A stretch of DNA of 64,000 nucleotides from Archegozetes longisetosus (GCA_018873245.2 JAEMBT020000007.1:4213129-4277128); one strand, 5' to 3'. Counted from the first letter of the stretch, positions 15,458-27,865 are shown. Program-made: numbers and translations. The notes: generated from the letters alone by a model not told the origin.

Positions 15458-18400
15458 ACTTGAAGATCATGACTACTCATGAAACTAAGACTCGCATCAT
15501 ATAAACAACAAGTAAATGAGATATTATTTAAGCAGAAACATCTTAAGCACATTTTATGATTAGTTCAAAACTTCAACTTACATCAATGTATAATGTTATC
15601 TGCAATGTATTAATGCACTACTACGTATTGTTTAAATTCAATTATGATTTGAAATTTCACACCGATTTATAGCCAGTCTTCTGGAAAGATTGTGAGAAAA
15701 CTTTCAAACACTTAAGCCTCGAACAATGATTATGGGTTTTATATATCCTCTTCTACTAACATGATAAGGAGGTTTTCATGTTGTGGGCTTTTATTTCCGA
15801 GTCGAGAATTTTCTACAAAGAAAAATCTAGTGTCAACATTGGCTTTCAAGCAAGTTTATTTAAACTTAACTCAATTCAAAAACTTTCTGATTCATTTCAC
15901 TCCTTGTCTTAAATCGATTCCGAACTTAAAAACTGAATCAAATTTTGTTGGCTTAAGGATTTGAAAGCTAAACTCTAAACTACCGAAAAATAGATATTAT
16001 TAGATATGTTGTGATTCTTCAGTGGATAAATCGAATCTATGACAAAGTAGACGTTCAAATTGTATGATTATTACAGCATTTGTAAAAGAATCGACAAACA
16101 GTTACTCTATTTTTAGTCACGACATACGAATTCAAGTCAGTCTATGTTTGAATATCCGGTTATTTTCATTACATTCACATTTCCTAACAGCAATTTTTAT
16201 GTTTGATACAATCAGTTTACTATTCAAGTGTATATATCACGATTTGAATGAACTTAAGATATTGCGTAACAGAAAGTGCTTTGAATATTTATTAGATTGC
16301 ATGTTGAGATGATTAGATCACTTATGACTTGTGCAATATTCCTACATTTATGCACAAAGCAAAATGAATAAGAAATGCTTTTACGTATGAATAAGAGTTT
16401 TACTTAATATTTAGGACTACTATTCATATTTAGAGCTGCAAGACTATTCATTGTATGTTCAGCTACAGTTAAACTTGTCTAACTTGAACACGTAGTTGAG
16501 TGCTTTTTAAAATCAATAATAGTTAAGCCAGGCTTCTCTATAGGATTTTTCAAAAATCACTTAAGCACATGTAGAAGTTTGACAGGCTTTACTGTAATTT
16601 GATTTTTAACTCGCACAAAAATTGCAAGAAATCCAATAAATGTGCTTGTAATTCGCAAGTAAAATTGTTGACTCGAGAGCTAGAAATTTGAATACACTTT
16701 TTCTTTTGGTTCCTTTGAATTTCAAACAAAAATATTAATATATATATTAAAAGTTATCCTTAACAAAGTTCAAATTATTATTTTTTTGAATAAAATCTTC
16801 AAAAGGGTCAATGTTTGAAAGCTATACAAAAACGTTGATTTTGGTGACTCAAAAACTTTTAGTTAAGTTAATAAATGAATTAAATTCGAGTTGAAAAAAA
16901 CTTGTCTCAAGGTTGACTAAGTTTACAGGTTCGAGTATTGAATTGAAAATAAAGAAAACTTTCAGGCGATACTAAATTGACGAAAATAAGTCTTATTCTC
17001 TCTAGAGAGTAATAATACGAAGAGATTTATTTGACAAAAATTTCATTTATTATTCGATCAAATATATTGTATTGATTTAATTGAGTCACATCTGGAAAAG
17101 AATTTTGACAATAACTTTATTGAACCGTCAAATTGTCACTAAAAGTAAATAATTTCACTGAAAAAGTCAATTTTTGAGTGCTATCGAATTTGGTTTACAA
17201 CCTATAAAAACAGTTTTTCTCGATTCACTTTCCAGGACTTGCATACCGTTGATTTGGAAGACTTCAAGTTTGCCAAAACAAAAATCACTTCACTTCGATT
17301 ATTAGATGCGACAAATCCAGAATTACACAGTCTATTAGCTGATTGGCCACTACTCGCAGCCAAAAGAGGCTTCAAGAATGTGATAACACCAACAAATATT
17401 TTGGTAAGCAATCAATACATTCAATATTATTCCTATAAATCATTTTTGTTTTTTGTCTTTGAACACAAAGTTACTCAGCTGGAAAACAAAATATAGTTTG
17501 AAACTAACGGAAAACTTTTTTTTGTTCTTCTAAAAACCAAAAATAAGTCAGTTTAAGTCCAATACTCGGTTTAATATACCGTTAAGAATAATAGATTTAA
17601 TAAATAATTGACTTTTGCAAAGCTCTGATAGCTTTGATGAGAAAAGTCGAAGCGAAATAAAAAGATTAAAGCAGTAAAGTCTGATAATCTGAGAAAGTAT
17701 TTTTAGATGCTAGCGGAATTTCACAATTTCTCAAATCATGAGATGAATACAGTATAAGCTATTAGAAGTACTGATATAAGAAAAAGTCTCGTGTCAGATA
17801 TAATAAAGGCAGAGAAACATATCTAGTTAGTAATAAAGAAGGAGTCAAACTGTCAATTAAGAATCGTTTAGCAAAATGAAACTTTTCTTAATGTCTGATA
17901 AAACCCATTAAACGGTAAATAATTGATCGATTAATGGTAGAATCATTTGTAATTTTCGACTTAATTTATAAGCAAATTCAAAGTTGCTCAGTAAAGGTAA
18001 ATCGAAAATGGTTACTGTTAAGTGAAATTCTTTCGTCTTGTTCAATGCTTAACCCTGAGCTGAATAACATTCACACATAGGTATTAGAGAAATAGACTAT
18101 AGGCTTGTTTGTGCCTTGCCATTATTAGTATGTCTTTACAATCCATTAGCTGATTAGCTTTCAGCGAAACATTTATTTGCAGCTCTTTAAATGAAGTGCA
18201 GGTTAAGAGAAAATTCTCCACACCATTTAATTTGAGTTCAAATTTTGCAAACATCATCAAAAGATAGTGAGGTTGACGCGAACCAATCTTCGCCTCTTAG
18301 AACTCTAACGCATTTACAAAACATCGTTAGATTTTATCGTAAAATACAGTCAGTTTGCATCCATCTAACCAATAGTCCACTCTTTTGCTATTTAGTTAGT

Positions 18401-21400
18401 TCACAGAATTTTGACAAGTATTGAATTTCGAAAAAATGTATAATACTTCTTGAATATTCTTGTATCATAATACAATCGGAAGTATTTTGTCTCTAGTATA
18501 TAAGTTTCAAATCAAAATTGTCGGTCTCAGTGAAGAAAAGAAGATTAGTCGTAGAGTTTAAAAAGAAAAGTTTGTTTTACGCATTTATCATAGAAACTAG
18601 AACTGGAAGCAAATTCACAGAAGTAGCATAGGATGTCATAGAAAAGTAAGAGAAAGCTATATTTGAGGAAGACTGAGATCTAAATTTGGAAACAGCGTAT
18701 AACAATATAACAATAGACAACTTAATCATATAAAATGACATCTTATTTAACAGACCGAATCGGCCCTTCTCTACGATTCTGTCAAGTTATTGGCCACAGC
18801 ATTACAAGACTTGGATCAAAGCCAATCAATATCGATGCCAACGATATCATGCCTAACAGGGACTCCGTGGCAGTACGGGAGTTCTCTTATGAATTATATG
18901 AGACCAGTTTAGTATGAAATAAAGTGAAATACTGAATCAATTCTTTCACCTTTGGGCGAGTTGGGTCAATATTTAAATAAAACTTCTATGCAGTAAAGAA
19001 ATATTGAGTTGGATCTTATCAATGTGAACATTATTAAACGGCCGTTTTCAAAGTACAAAAGTCGCTCAAAGATCCAAGAATTGATTTTGAATAGTTCAAT
19101 AAAAGCATTAAAACATCTAAATAACAAATCACATGTTATTTATTGATGTCAGATCACATTTCGAGGCCTAACAGGACTGGTCGACTTCGACCAGTGGGGA
19201 CATCGAAGCAGTTTTACTTTGGATGTCATGACCATCAGCACTGATGGCCTTCAAAAGGTATACAACGAGATAATTCTTTATTATTATGTTTTTAGCCATT
19301 AATGACTAGCCATACAGTCTTCATAGTTAGAGGGCTTCCAAGATATAAATTGCGTCATAAATACACGACATTTATTTCTTGTAAGCTATTATTCATTGCA
19401 GATAAGTTGGTAGACTTTGTTAGGTTGAATATCGATTTTTTGCTGTCTCTTTCTCTCCTATTTGTCCTTACCTTCATTCTATTTGTTAGGTATAATAGCC
19501 AAAAGTTCATACAAATAGCAAAACATTTTCCATAAAACAATTACAATATTTGTACAACTGTTTGGTCATGTTATCGATACTATCTTAAATCTAATAACAC
19601 TTCACGTCCACCAGGATGCTATTAGATTTCAAGTCTGGATAGACAAATATGACCCATTATTCATGATTTTTCTAGCGTTATTTTGAATTTCTCAGGATCC
19701 CTATTAGATTACGATGTTTGCTATTTTGCATATTTTATCGTTTTCTGCATTGTTTGCATACGAGATCGACTATTATTAGCATAAAATGCTGCCTAAGTCC
19801 ATGAGACTTTAGTTTATAACGTCACGTTAGTTTTAGATCAATGCTATTCAGTGTCAATGTATAGCAAACAGAATTTTTTATCCCATATTTCGTATCGATA
19901 CTAATGCTGAAATCACTTAAGAACCTGCAAGGGAGTATTTCAAAGCAGTATGCTAATTTCATAGGAGACTAACTTTTCTGTCAGCTTTCATTTATTGAAC
20001 GCTTTCTCCTTATCTCTGATCGGCTTTTCTTCAATGCTTTATTGCGTAGAAAACCATACAATCTATAAGACATGTAATCTGTAATTCTGTGACCACTGAT
20101 ACAAATATGAAGTAATCAACACTCATGACACCAGAACGCGATAAGGCATAATAGTTAGAAACTGTCTGAATCAATTTTTCTATAAGACTGATGTTTTGAA
20201 TGCATTCTGATTGAGAATCAAATGCCAAAACAACCTTTAACACATAAACATGTATACTTTTACTATTCGAACCTTATTTGAACCGCACATATATTGAAGT
20301 GAAACTTTGAAAGCAAACTAATACTCACAAATACAAATTTGGATATACTATTATGTATTGTTTTTCTGTTGGAGCATTACTAACATTTCTGCCACAATAA
20401 TCATCAGATCGGTTACTGGAGTGGAAGTCAACCATCACAACCTCTCAACATCAGTGAAGAATGGCGTGATAACTACTCTTTGGAGTCATTGGTCAATCAA
20501 ACGCTAACTGTCACTACTATTATTAATAATCCTTATTGCATGTTAAGAGAATCGTCTAAAACAAAGTTAGGCAACGATAGATTCGAGGGATATATTGTTG
20601 ACTTAGTCGATGAATTGTCTAAAATGTTAGGATTTAAGTATAAATTCAAACTCGTAGATGATGGCGCGTATGGTATCAAGAATGATAACGGAACCTGGAA
20701 TGGACTAATAGGTAGGTCTCTTTCATCGTTCGTCTTAAGTATAGCTTTTCTAAAATTGTGATCTAATAAGAATAATATGTTTTACTGTTTATACTCATTC
20801 TGGTTTTAGTGATAATTATCGTTGCATTGAGTATGTAGTTTTAAGCATGTGATGCAAAATTTCATTTTTCTATAAGACATTTGTTTTTCCTATCTAAACA
20901 TTACTGTCAAGATTTGAAATTAATTTAGGCTTGAAAAAGAACAGACACGAACACTATTTCTTGGGTACTGTATATTAGATGTTTGTTGAATAGAGCCTTT
21001 TGTTTTTATGATAAATATTATACAACATGTAAAGTGATGCATATGAGAGTATAAACTGAACTAAATTACTATATATTAAAAGTTATCATAGGATAAAACT
21101 ATGTTATTCAGATTTTCTTTTGATATAAACTATTTTTATGAAAGCTTTCCAGTGTTAAGTCAAATAAACTTAATATATTTAGATAAATTGAAATTCTATA
21201 AAACTGTCACGAAAATCAAAATCAAAGTAATTATACAATTTTCTAATTTCCGTAACTTATGTTTCAATGCGCACTAAAAACTGATGAATGCCTAAAATTA
21301 TGGGTAAAGCTAAGCTTCAAATTAACATTGATTTTTTGTAGGTTAATATTACTGAGTTAGAAATTTAAATTACTGTAAAGTATTGCGTTATACTTACTTA

Positions 21401-24400
21401 TATTACTAAATGTCTAAAGAATTGAAGGATTTTGGCAAATTTGAATCTCTTACGACGTATGAGACATTAGTTGACAGTAACAGATACACTTTATGTAGTT
21501 TTTGCTAAATATTTAACAATTAAAGGAACCGATTACTATGAATTAGGATTTTCACTTAGAAACTTCTCACTAGGCTTACGTATAAGCTTATGTAGTGCTT
21601 TCAGGAGATTCATGTATATCCTTATGCATACTAGATAAACTCCCTAAAAGCACCACATAAACGCGACTACTGACACAAACAATATCCAATAAATATCTAA
21701 AATTGAGTTTTTCAACAAAAACTTTCTAGAAATAAGTTTATTTTATACAAAAGGTCAAACATCTTATAAATGCGTAAATGCTTGAAAGATACAATTTTTT
21801 GGATATATTTATTTCTTAATTTCATGGTTGAAGTCCATTAAGACTTCGCACAAGACAATAAAATGTCAAACTAGCACAAACGAAACTACCGTTTGAGCTA
21901 AGACTCATTTAGCACAAGACAAAGAATGAGAAAAGTATGAGGCAGAGTGGAAGAATACAAGAAAAGATCATTTTCTAGTACTTGTAAATGTGAATAAGTT
22001 TTTGGAGAAGCTGTTATAACGAATAAAGCACTATAGAAACAAGCGCTATGACAACTAATGTAAGCTATAAAAGGCGCTGCAAATACTTTTCCGACTCCTA
22101 AAAGACGTTCTAAGAAAACACTAATAGCTTATTTGGCTATTATCGAGATAATCCTTATATACTATAAATCCTTAAATCATTATATCCAAACTATTAACAA
22201 CTCATTTTTCAGGTGAAGTTATCAACGGGAAGGCAGACTTAGCAATAGTCGATTTGACTATCACCTCAAAAAGGGCAGAAGCAGTTGACTTTACTTTACC
22301 ATTCATGAACACTGGGATCAGCATATTATTCAAGAAGCCAACCACAAAAGTGACCACTTTGTTTTCGTTCTTATCTCCATTTTCTAATATCGTTTGGGTG
22401 TATGTTCTGGCGGCTTATATTGGAGTTAGTTCTGTCCTATTCATAGTCGGAAGACTATCACCTTATGAATGGGATAACCCGCATCCGTGCAGACAAGAGG
22501 ATCATGTACTCGAAAACAATTTTAGCTTGATTAACAGCTACTTTTTTACAATTGGATCGCTTATGCAACAGGGAAGCGATCTGACACCAAAGTGAGTTTA
22601 ATATTTGGTTTTTGATCGTGTTTTTTGTATAGAAAGATATTTTCAAAATGACTCCATTTTATCTTTTTAATAGTTTGATCTCAGTAATTTCAATATCTCA
22701 TATGTTTTGCCTTACGTCAGATCGCAAAAGTTTAAAAGTTCTCTTTCTCATCTCACAGTAATCTTATGTGGCATTTTATAGCCTAATGGGTTTAAGAGTC
22801 TCTCTAATTCTGTTTCATTCCACAAAGTTCTTTACATTCTCCACAAGAATTTTTTTTGTTTTTAAGCTGTTGTCTGATTTTCTTTATTCAAGTTTTGATG
22901 AATTTCTTCATTTGAAAAATTGATTCTCGATTAGGTTTCATATTCTTTACTAAGAATGAATATTCTGAATGTGTATCCAGTGCCTTTTCAGCTATTACAG
23001 AAAAAAGAAAAGAAGGTTCTTCAATTACGGATAGATTTCAAACTTTCAGAATAATGGTTACGATCTTTTTTCATAAAAAAAACTATTATTTTAGTGGTTC
23101 TGCATTTATATAAAGCTTTATTACATAAGTAACTGAAAGGATACACAAATTTTGTACTTTTAAAGCTTGTTTTTCACTTTTATTTCGTAATTCAAGACTT
23201 CTATTGCATTCCAGCAGTAAAGTAAAAAATAATCGTTTCGTAACTTTAAAAGCATTAACTTTACACTCACTATAATCGTTGCAGTGTATGACTTTTGATT
23301 GCAATCAGGTTGAATCCAGAACTTAAAAAATAAGTTGAAATTTAATATAACATCTGAGAGAAATAAAATGCTTTTTATTTGAGAGAGGATTGTATAGAAT
23401 CTTAAATTACTTTAAGTATGAAAAATGACGTTTATATCTATGAGTTACTCGGAAAGTATTTTTTAAATGCAGTCATTTTTCTCTTTCATTCAAATAATCG
23501 TCTAAACGATTCGTGAACCATACAAACTTTGATCACATGCCTTAATCTCATAAATTTTCAGAGCTATGTCAACGCGAGCTATAGCTGGAATTTGGTATTT
23601 CTTTACATTAATAATGATATCCTCTTATACTGCTAATTTGGCCGCCTTTTTAACTGTCGAAAAAGTTATTTATCCCATCGAAAACGCGGAAGAATTATCA
23701 ATGCAGACACAGATAGAATATGGATGTCTGGCAAGTGGTTCGACTAAAACTTTCTTTCAAGATTCAAATATAACAACATTCAAAAGGATGTGGAATTTCA
23801 TGAAGAGTCGTCCTCATGTCTTTATGAAGAAGAATGAGGATGGAAAGCTCAGGGTTGAAAAAGGCAATTATGCCTATGTAAACATTGTTTCATGTTTTTG
23901 CATTATTAATCAATTTCTGTTACTCTCAATCTAACTGTTCTTTAATTCTTACTCTAACAGCTCATGGAATCGGCGAGCATTGAATATATAGTAGAGCGAA
24001 GTTGCAACTTAACACAAATCGGAGGCTTATTAGACACTAAAGGATATGGTATTGCCACCAAAAAAAGTAAATCTAACGATTTTCTTCATCATAGTTCTTT
24101 GATTTTCTCTCTTATCGTTATTCCTAAAATGACTCGTTCAGAGTTAAATGTGTTGTTCTGAGGGACGCATTGCTAAGAAATATTCATTATTTACTGAATC
24201 TTATGCCTCCGTTATTGAGCCATTAATTCTACAAGAAGGTTTTAGCGTTTGTTGAGCCACTCAAACAAAAAATAAGAACTACAATCAAATACTATTTTAG
24301 TTTGATTATTGTAGATGAGTTTCGCACAAATATTTTTACTATAAACTGAAGCAAATTACTTTCTTACTTTCTCGTCTACAAAGATCAGACATTTTGATTA

Positions 24401-25938
24401 TGCTTGAAAATTGAAACTTTTCAGTTGATTTAAGCGGTTGATCAATTCTGACAAAGTTTGAAAACATATTTATTATGTTGAAAAATGTGCATCAATTGAT
24501 TGAACCAGACAAAAGCTACTGCTATAACAAACTTGACTAAAATAATAATCTGAGAAAGCCAGCTCTTATTACAGGTTAGGTCTAATACTCTTCAATCATT
24601 CTCTTATCCTGACAACAAGATTAATAGATTCGTTAATTTACAAAGCTTTCGCATATTGAATGAAAGCTCTTAAGATCAATCCCTTTTCTAATTATGTTCA
24701 ATAGATTTTGATTAAATTTTGCTGTTAGATTGAAACAAGTAGTATAAGAAAATTAAATCTAGAACTGAAAAATTGAAGTAAATGATTGATTTGTCTTTTC
24801 TGTTTTTGAGACTTTTTCCTGCCTTTTAATCGTATTAAACGCTTGTATGAAAACATTGTTCAGTGATTTATGATTATATAAATCGCATATAAATTTGAAC
24901 CTAAAATTTAAGAAATATAGGGCTTTATTTGTATTATGTCAGAAAAGATAGGTTTGAAATGAGAGATAGTTTAATCGATCATTCTAATGGTGCACTCCAT
25001 AGATTCAAAGCACCGCAACCTATTATCTCAAGCAATCCTTAAATTACAAGAGACCGGAAAATTGCATTTGTTGAAAGAGAAGTGGTGGAAACAGAAAAAA
25101 GGTGGCGGACAATGTCTTGATGACTCCAAAAAGTCATCGTCAGTTACTGCTCTCAAAATAGATAATGTCGGTGGAGTTTTTGTCGTTCTTTTGGGAGGAC
25201 TCACTCTTGCCTTCTTTGTTGCGATCTGTGAATTCATGTGGAAATCTAGAAAATCTTCGATGGGATGCGTAAGAATGCCATTCATGTTATTTCTAGGCAA
25301 TAGTTCATGAAATAGTATTCTTGATTCATAATCATATTAATTAAGCTGAACATGCCATTCATCTAAATCTTATGACGTTTTAATTATAATTTTTGACTTT
25401 TTTTTCGATGAAACATTTGAAACAAACAATTTTTTAAACACTTTACTTTAGAAATTACACTTAATTTTATGCTTATATGATTTGCAAACTTTTTTTATTA
25501 GTTATTCTGCATAGAATCCTACCGTTAAACTTACGTTTTCAATGATAAATCGAGTTGAAAAACTCAATTAAAACTTGTGTAAAGACTTTTATCAACTTTT
25601 TATACCACACATTATTAATAGCGCCTGTTTTATAGCTTGTGAATAATTTAGAATAAATCTAGAAAATGCTTAACAGAGAAAACTGTTATCATAGGAGAAA
25701 AACTTAAAATTTCTTAGTGTACATAAAGCTGAAGAATTTTAAGAAAGAATTGATTTTTGAATAGGAAACAATGTGCGAGGAAATGATAAATGATCTGAAA
25801 TTTTCATTTGCGTGTCAAAGTAAGTCAAAGCCTGGCAGAAAAGCCAATGATCCTCAACATGTCAACAATAGACCTTACAATTGGTTATCTCAGCCACAAA
25901 TCATAACATCACAAGATTTTAATAAATTTAATTATTGA
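9836..25938 (+). CDS. Kainate-type ionotropic glutamate receptor, 12 exons, 5' partial
   Basis: Subunit of a tetrameric, glutamate-gated cation channel of the plasma membrane. Twelve exons with GT-AG borders join without a frame break into 816 residues plus stop: 9836-10087, 12023-12198, 12999-13052, 17236-17403, 18754-18906, 19153-19257, 20408-20711, 22213-22591, 23562-23877, 23961-24066, 25003-25268, 25765-25938. In order they give the ligand-binding-like amino-terminal domain (for example [20 protein letters not shown]), ligand-binding lobe S1 ([21 protein letters not shown]), M1, pore loop M2 (LMQQGSD), M3 with the family signature [13 protein letters not shown], lobe S2 ([32 protein letters not shown]), M4 and a cytoplasmic tail. 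Wording is closest to kainate (GRIK/KaiR) subunits as I remember them. The signal peptide and first part of the amino-terminal domain are not seen. Introns run from 83 bp to about 4.2 kb. Confidence 0.95.
12023..12198 (+). CDS. Glutamate receptor exon B (amino-terminal domain)
   Basis: Acceptor ttttctgtag, donor CAT|gtaaga, phase 1 in and 0 out. It completes the split glycine after EDNQ and continues [11 protein letters not shown], then a region rich in aromatic residues ending FTVLKH. An overlapping minus-strand frame (12105-12287) is its antisense shadow. Confidence 0.9.
12999..13052 (+). CDS. Glutamate receptor exon C (54-bp micro-exon)
   Basis: An 18-codon exon between acceptor tattacag and donor CTA|gtaagt, phase 0 to 0. 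It reads [18 protein letters not shown] and aligns with the GMMTEYYHYIFTTL-like segment of kainate receptors, which is why so small an exon can be called with confidence. Confidence 0.88.
13258..13350. repeat. Microsatellite (CT)n followed by (ACTC)n
   Basis: About 53 bp of pure CT dinucleotide (13258-13310) run straight into about 40 bp of imperfect ACTC tetranucleotide. It lies in the receptor intron between exons C and D. The open frame across it is a repeat artefact. Confidence 0.97.
15393..15449. repeat. Microsatellite (CT)28
   Basis: 57 bp of uninterrupted CT dinucleotide in the same receptor intron as the preceding microsatellite. On the opposite strand this is a GAGA tract. Confidence 0.97.
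17236..17403 (+). CDS. Glutamate receptor exon D (amino-terminal domain)
   Basis: Acceptor cactttccag, donor TTG|gtaagc, phase 0 to 0, 56 codons. It starts [12 protein letters not shown] and covers the [20 protein letters not shown] segment. The intron before it (about 4.2 kb) holds the two long CT microsatellites. Confidence 0.9.
18754..18906 (+). CDS. Glutamate receptor exon E (amino-terminal domain)
   Basis: Acceptor ttatttaacag, phase 0. It encodes [20 protein letters not shown] and ends at NYMRP. The donor is weak (CCA|gtttag). A better-looking gtatga five bases later would create a stop codon on joining to the next exon, so the weak site was preferred. Confidence 0.85.
19153..19257 (+). 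CDS. Glutamate receptor exon F (end of amino-terminal domain)
   Basis: Acceptor tgatgtcag, donor AAG|gtatac, phase 0 to 0, 35 codons. It reads [20 protein letters not shown] and matches the conserved GLTG-I-FD element near the end of the amino-terminal domain. Confidence 0.9.
20408..20711 (+). CDS. Glutamate receptor exon G (ligand-binding lobe S1)
   Basis: Acceptor taatcatcag, donor ATAG|gtaggt, leaving in phase 1. It encodes the linker ([19 protein letters not shown]) and the start of S1: [19 protein letters not shown], then [17 protein letters not shown] and [20 protein letters not shown]. These are the classic kainate/AMPA S1 strings. Confidence 0.95.
21587..21661 (+). other. Intronic imperfect hairpin
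   Basis: cttatgtagtgctttcagga pairs with tccctaaaagcaccacataa across a loop of about 30 nt, inside the intron between receptor exons G and H. Arms of about 20 bp with a few mismatches could be a small RNA hairpin or a degraded repeat. Low evidence for function. Confidence 0.35.
22213..22591 (+). CDS. Glutamate receptor exon H (S1 end, M1, pore loop M2)
   Basis: Acceptor tcatttttcag, donor AA|gtgagt, phase 1 in and 2 out. It reads [20 protein letters not shown], with the ligand-binding Thr and Arg in TITSKR, then [20 protein letters not shown] (M1) and the pore loop [15 protein letters not shown]. The Q/R site is a genomically encoded Gln (CAA). Asp stands where vertebrate kainate receptors have Pro (xPLTIT). 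Confidence 0.95.
23562..23877 (+). CDS. Glutamate receptor exon I (M3 and start of S2)
   Basis: Acceptor aaattttcag, donor TAT|gtaaac, phase 2 in and 0 out. It holds [20 protein letters not shown] and the invariant gating motif [13 protein letters not shown], followed by S2 with [18 protein letters not shown]; the GST pair is the agonist-carboxylate contact of the family. Confidence 0.95.
23961..24066 (+). CDS. Glutamate receptor exon J (S2)
   Basis: Acceptor actctaacag after an 83-bp intron, donor A|gtaaat in phase 1. It encodes [20 protein letters not shown] and [15 protein letters not shown]. The Glu in LMES is the conserved amino-group ligand of glutamate receptors and is retained. Confidence 0.94.
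25003..25268 (+). CDS. Glutamate receptor exon K (end of S2, M4)
   Basis: Acceptor ctccatag, chosen because it gives the phase and length needed for the kainate alignment ([21 protein letters not shown]). It then reads [10 protein letters not shown], a Lys/Gly-rich linker and membrane helix M4 ([20 protein letters not shown]). The donor TGC|gtaaga leads to the long tail exon. If it is not used, the frame stops at 25308-25310 after 13 more residues. Confidence 0.92.
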
Positions 25939-26720
25939 TCAAAATCTCATTATTATTCAGCATTTGATACTGTAATATATTATTCATGTAAATAATTTCA
26001 GTAAAAAGTATTTTAGTTTCGAAGAATAAATTACTAATTATAGAGTATGTAAATTAAAAGTACATAAATTATAAGTAAATAAATAAATATTAAGATTTTA
26101 ATTAAGTTAAATCACTCAAAATCTCATATTTGTATAGAATATGATCTGAAAATTCGAAGTAATAAATAATGAAAGAATAAACTTTTTGAAACGACTTTTT
26201 ATGTTCTTATAAACGTTGATAAAAATTCTATTTTTATAGCATAATAAAAACTTGAATTTATTGACTGGAAATTTTTCATATCCTGTAATGATCTTTCGTT
26301 TTACCAAAATGAAATTCTTTTGAGAATACAGTTAAAATTTTCAACAATTTCAATAAAAGCTTCAAATCTTAAGAATGATAAAAATTTTTCTATTGATACT
26401 AATGATCCTTAAGTTTTATCCGATTCATGTAATATATTTGTTTGATATACTGAACGTGTTCAATATCTAGAACTTTAACTCTACTATTGCATTTTGAGAT
26501 TCAATCTTCGAGTCAAACGCAAACGCGCAGTCAACAAACGATTAATCCATACAAATGACTACAAACTGACTCAAAACCTTGTGACAAGAAATTCATAAAA
26601 GACTTAAGAAATTTAGATCTCATTAAGACTTTATATTTAATTTGTCGAGAAAATTTAATGCCATATTAAATATTTGACTTGTATTCAACTTGAAAGTGAA
26701 CATTAAGGGTCTGTAGAATC
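25680..26720 (+). repeat. Segmental duplication, copy 1 (receptor tail exon and 3' flank)
   Basis: About 1 kb, from the end of the last receptor intron through exon L and about 780 bp of 3' flank, is repeated in the same orientation at about 55010-56050. Shared strings include gatttttgaataggaaaca, cttacaattggttatctcag and gatactaatgatccttaagt. Similarity fades near acattaag (26700 / 56030). By eye the exons differ at 13 of 174 bases. Confidence 0.9.
25765..25938 (+). CDS. Glutamate receptor exon L (cytoplasmic tail, stop)
   Basis: Acceptor ttttgaatag, phase 0, 57 codons plus TGA. It begins [20 protein letters not shown], resembling the conserved MVEELRMSLKCQ-type stretch after M4 in kainate receptors. 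The rest is polar and ends FNKFNY. AATAAA occurs inside the last codons and again near 26025 and 26080. A diverged copy of this exon lies at 55092-55265. Confidence 0.85.
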   Translation, partial: ETMCEEMINDLKFSFACQSKSKPGRKANDPQHVNNRPYNWLSQPQIITSQDFNKFNY

Positions 26721-27140
26721 ACATCAAAACAAACCTATTAAGACACCTTTATAAAAGCCTATAATTGCCTATTCGTGCCTAAATTGTGTCCATTAACTAT
26801 TGCAACACATAAATAAATGGGAAAGTCTTAGAATAATCCCTAAAGATATTACAATAAACACCTGGATATAAATACTTGTCATCAATATTGTTCCCTATGT
26901 TATAATTTGATTGTTAGGTTCAAATGTTGTATTTGTAAGAATGTAAACAAATTTTGCTAATATTTGTTAATAGGTATTTTTAAATTGATACACCCATTCA
27001 TAATATTATTTCTCGAGCTTAAACTGTATCAAATCTGTTTGATAGTGTTTTCTTATTTCGTTCATATATGAGTTGCGAGAGTTGATGAAAACACTTTATT
27101 TCTTGATTTTTGTGTACCGTTAGAGTCAAGTACATCTCCT
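26721..27140. other. AT-rich intergenic sequence, nothing recognised
   Basis: No coding exon, RNA gene or structured repeat was recognised between the end of the duplicated block and the piggyBac-like element. Confidence 0.5.
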
Positions 27141-27144
27141 TTAA

Positions 27145-27865
27145 TTCCCGATGCGTACATATGATAAATCAGGGGTAAGCCTAAAAATTTAATAGTTTCA
27201 TAGAGAGGACGAGAGCTATAGTTCAGTTACTAACTCAAAGATCAAGATTAAAAATTAACACTTGATTCCGGAATCATAAGAAAAAAAATTACTGACTTAT
27301 ATATCGTGAATTATCTTTGATTCAAAAAGTGGATAAAATCATTGATTCTGGGTGACTATTAGGGCATGAATTATTTTTAGAATATTCATATTTTAAGGTT
27401 AATACTTTTTCATAAGTAATTCAATGAGTCTGCAAACTTTTATTTGCTCTGCACGCATCAGAGATTTACTTGGCAATTGTATTATTTCGAGTGCCTCAAA
27501 CCATATATGCTATCTACAGCTATGACCAAATAGTTTTCCCTTTATGAATCCCAAACTAATGCGTGAAGAGCAAAATTTCAAGGGCTTGCCCACTCATTCA
27601 GCTACTTATGAACATAACTTAAAACATGAATTATTTGATTTTAATATAACGAATGGCCCAACGATCACTGCTAATCAGATGATTAATGCATTTTTTAAGT
27701 CAAAAGAATCACAATGTGTCAGACAATATCAGTTTTCGTTATCAGTCACGAGTTAAATGTTGGTTTTTATGCACAAAATTTGAGTTAATATTTGAACTAT
27801 AGTTCTCGCATAAAACTATTAAATTTTTATGCTGACCCTAATTTTTCATCTGTACGCATCGGGGA
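27145..27865. mobile_element. Non-autonomous DNA transposon, piggyBac-like (TTAA-flanked)
   Basis: About 100-bp imperfect terminal inverted repeats lie between two TTAA tetranucleotides (27141-27144 and 27866-27869). The left end reads ttcccgatgcgtacatatga; the right end, reverse-complemented, reads tccccgatgcgtacagatga. Both continue to an aaaatttaatagtt block and a tatagttca block. TTAA targets and C-rich termini are typical of piggyBac, but no transposase is present. The 70-codon frame at 27544-27756 resembles no known transposase. The related motif (tctgatgcgt) recurs inverted at about 27455 and 27934, so copies may be nested. Confidence 0.6.

Noticed and set aside
16928-16945. tRNA-like B-box (ggttcgagtattg) and similar strings at 13203 and 33555
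   Set aside because: No A-box at the right distance and no cloverleaf could be drawn.
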